Below are positions 63,121 through 64,000 of a stretch of DNA of 64,000 bases, piece after piece. The position numbers and the translations under genes were made by a program. This DNA comes from Pseudomonas sp. S37 (GTDB lineage: Bacteria; Pseudomonadota; Gammaproteobacteria; Pseudomonadales; Pseudomonadaceae): assembly GCF_016658545.1 (NCBI RefSeq), contig NZ_JACVZC010000020.1:1-64000 (forward strand), read 5' to 3'. Within the stretch, counting starts at the first letter, position 1, and each line of letters starts with the position of its first letter. The notes below the pieces were generated by a model. That model ran no database searches and had not been told where the DNA came from. It worked only from the letters and a program-made list of their open reading frames with translations.

Positions 63121-63149
63121 CAAAAACGCCGCTCCAAAGAGCGGCGTTT
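63121..63149 (-). terminator. Rho-independent terminator between obgE and proB
   Basis: On the minus strand AACGCCGCTC-TTTG-GAGCGGCGTT is followed by TTTTTG. It lies between the obgE stop and the proB start, so proB needs its own promoter or read-through. Confidence 0.85.
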
Positions 63150-63165
63150 AGTGTACTGCAACCGG

Positions 63166-64000
63166 TCAGTCGCGCACGTAAATGATTTCCGGGCCGTCTT
63201 CGTCGTCCTCGAAATCATCATCCCACGCGTCATCGTCGCCGATGTCGTGCACGCTCTTGACGCCAGTGCGACGCAAGGTGCGGGCATCGTCCAGGGCCTG
63301 CAACTGGGCACGGGCTTCGTCTTCGATGCGCTGGTCGAGGTCGGCCAGCTCTTCGGCGTAGGCCGGGTCGTTGGCCAGGCGGTCGGCGCGGTCTTCGAGG
63401 TAGCGCATCAGGTCGTGGCTGAGCTTGTCGGTGCCCTGCTTGGAGATGGCCGAAATCACGTAGACCGGGCCTTCCCACTCCAGGCGGTCGATCACTTCCT
63501 GCACGCGCTCGTCGCGCTCGTCGTCCATGACCATGTCGGCCTTGTTCAGCACCAGCCAGCGCTCACGCTCGGCCAGCGACGGGCTGAAGCGGGTCAGCTC
63601 ATTGACGATCACTTCGGCGGCATCGGCCGGGCTGCTTTCGTCCAGCGGCGCGATGTCCACCAGGTGCAGCAGCACACGGGTACGTGCCAGGTGCTTGAGG
63701 AAGCGGATACCCAGGCCGGCACCGTCGGAGGCGCCTTCGATCAGGCCGGGGATGTCGGCGATGACGAAGCTCTTCCAGCGGTCGACACTGACCACGCCCA
63801 GGTTTGGCACCAAGGTGGTGAACGGGTAATCAGCCACTTTCGGCTTGGCGGCCGAAACCGAGCGGATGAAGGTACTCTTGCCGGCGTTCGGCAGGCCCAG
63901 CAGGCCCACGTCTGCCAGCACCTTCATTTCCATCTTCAGGTCGCGCTGGTCACCCGGCTTGCCTGGGGTGGTCTGGCGCGGCGCACGGTTGGTGCTGGAC
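63166..64000 (-). CDS. obgE: GTPase ObgE/CgtA (N-terminus beyond window)
   Basis: The reading frame is open past the window end; the visible 277 residues hold the end of the Obg fold linker ([32 protein letters not shown]) and the G domain: G1 [10 protein letters not shown]3 [21 protein letters not shown]4 NKAD, and an acidic C-terminal tail ([15 protein letters not shown]) typical of pseudomonads. It is an essential ribosome-associated GTPase. The missing first 130 or so residues lie outside the sequence. Confidence 0.95.
   Translation of the reverse strand, partial: SSTNRAPRQTTPGKPGDQRDLKMEMKVLADVGLLGLPNAGKSTFIRSVSAAKPKVADYPFTTLVPNLGVVSVDRWKSFVIADIPGLIEGASDGAGLGIRFLKHLARTRVLLHLVDIAPLDESSPADAAEVIVNELTRFSPSLAERERWLVLNKADMVMDDERDERVQEVIDRLEWEGPVYVISAISKQGTDKLSHDLMRYLEDRADRLANDPAYAEELADLDQRIEDEARAQLQALDDARTLRRTGVKSVHDIGDDDAWDDDFEDDEDGPEIIYVRD

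Overview
The window is a chromosomal segment of a Pseudomonas putida-group bacterium. The gene order matches what I recall of the P. putida KT2440 region around PP_0690-PP_0725, read in reverse: TPR lipoprotein, lolB, ispE, tRNA-Gln, prs, rplY, pth, ychF at the left, and holD-like, rimI, mksFEB, creA, proB, obgE at the right. High GC, GTG starts, P. putida-type REP pairs at gene borders and many ECF sigma/FecR/TonB receptor sets agree with this. Locus-level synteny is from memory, not from a search.

Layout. 1-7143: housekeeping block (outer-membrane lipoprotein assembly, isoprenoid precursor, PRPP, ribosomal protein, peptidyl-tRNA hydrolase, YchF), closed by a strong terminator. About 7200-12185: a small integrative element. 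It has a tyrosine integrase, iteron-like repeats, a roughly 1.2-kb non-coding stretch rich in hairpins, a possible 41-residue ORF and a large primase-helicase gene of the kind named after TOTE conflict systems. That gene is broken by a one-base frameshift inside its Walker A motif. 12525-16557: first iron-signalling set (receptor, FecR, sigma). 16814-26725: SulP transporter, a DUF2955/HlyD/outer-membrane-channel efflux operon, AI-2E transporter, a Kef-type antiporter with a large internal deletion, PPK2, YcaC-like hydrolase and ZntB. 26972-31089: second iron set, its receptor gene flanked by near-identical REP pairs. 31203-41790: Fic protein, a cassette of NTF2-like protein, NCS1 permease and aldehyde dehydrogenase, a TacAT-type toxin-antitoxin, DUF3422 protein, MscS channel, Ada. 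41934-53294: AlkA, an orphan sigma/FecR pair, two MFS transporters, an orphan FecR, tRNA-Met, a third iron set and a LysE exporter. 53516-64000: LysR regulator, M15-like peptidase, RimI with a pseudomonad-type HolD psi subunit, the MksFEB condensin (no MksG), CreA, ProB and a partial ObgE.

How the genes work together. Four ECF sigma genes, five FecR genes and three TonB receptors with N-terminal signalling domains lie within 40 kb, most behind Fur-like sequences, so this is an iron/siderophore sensing hub. Ada and AlkA form an alkylation-repair pair. MksF, MksE and MksB have overlapping genes and encode one SMC-type complex. The main candidate for an undescribed system is the integrase/structured-leader/primase-helicase element at 7.2-12.2 kb. 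The remaining accessory findings (Fic repeats, GNAT toxin-antitoxin, orphan FecR proteins, antiporter remnant) are smaller.
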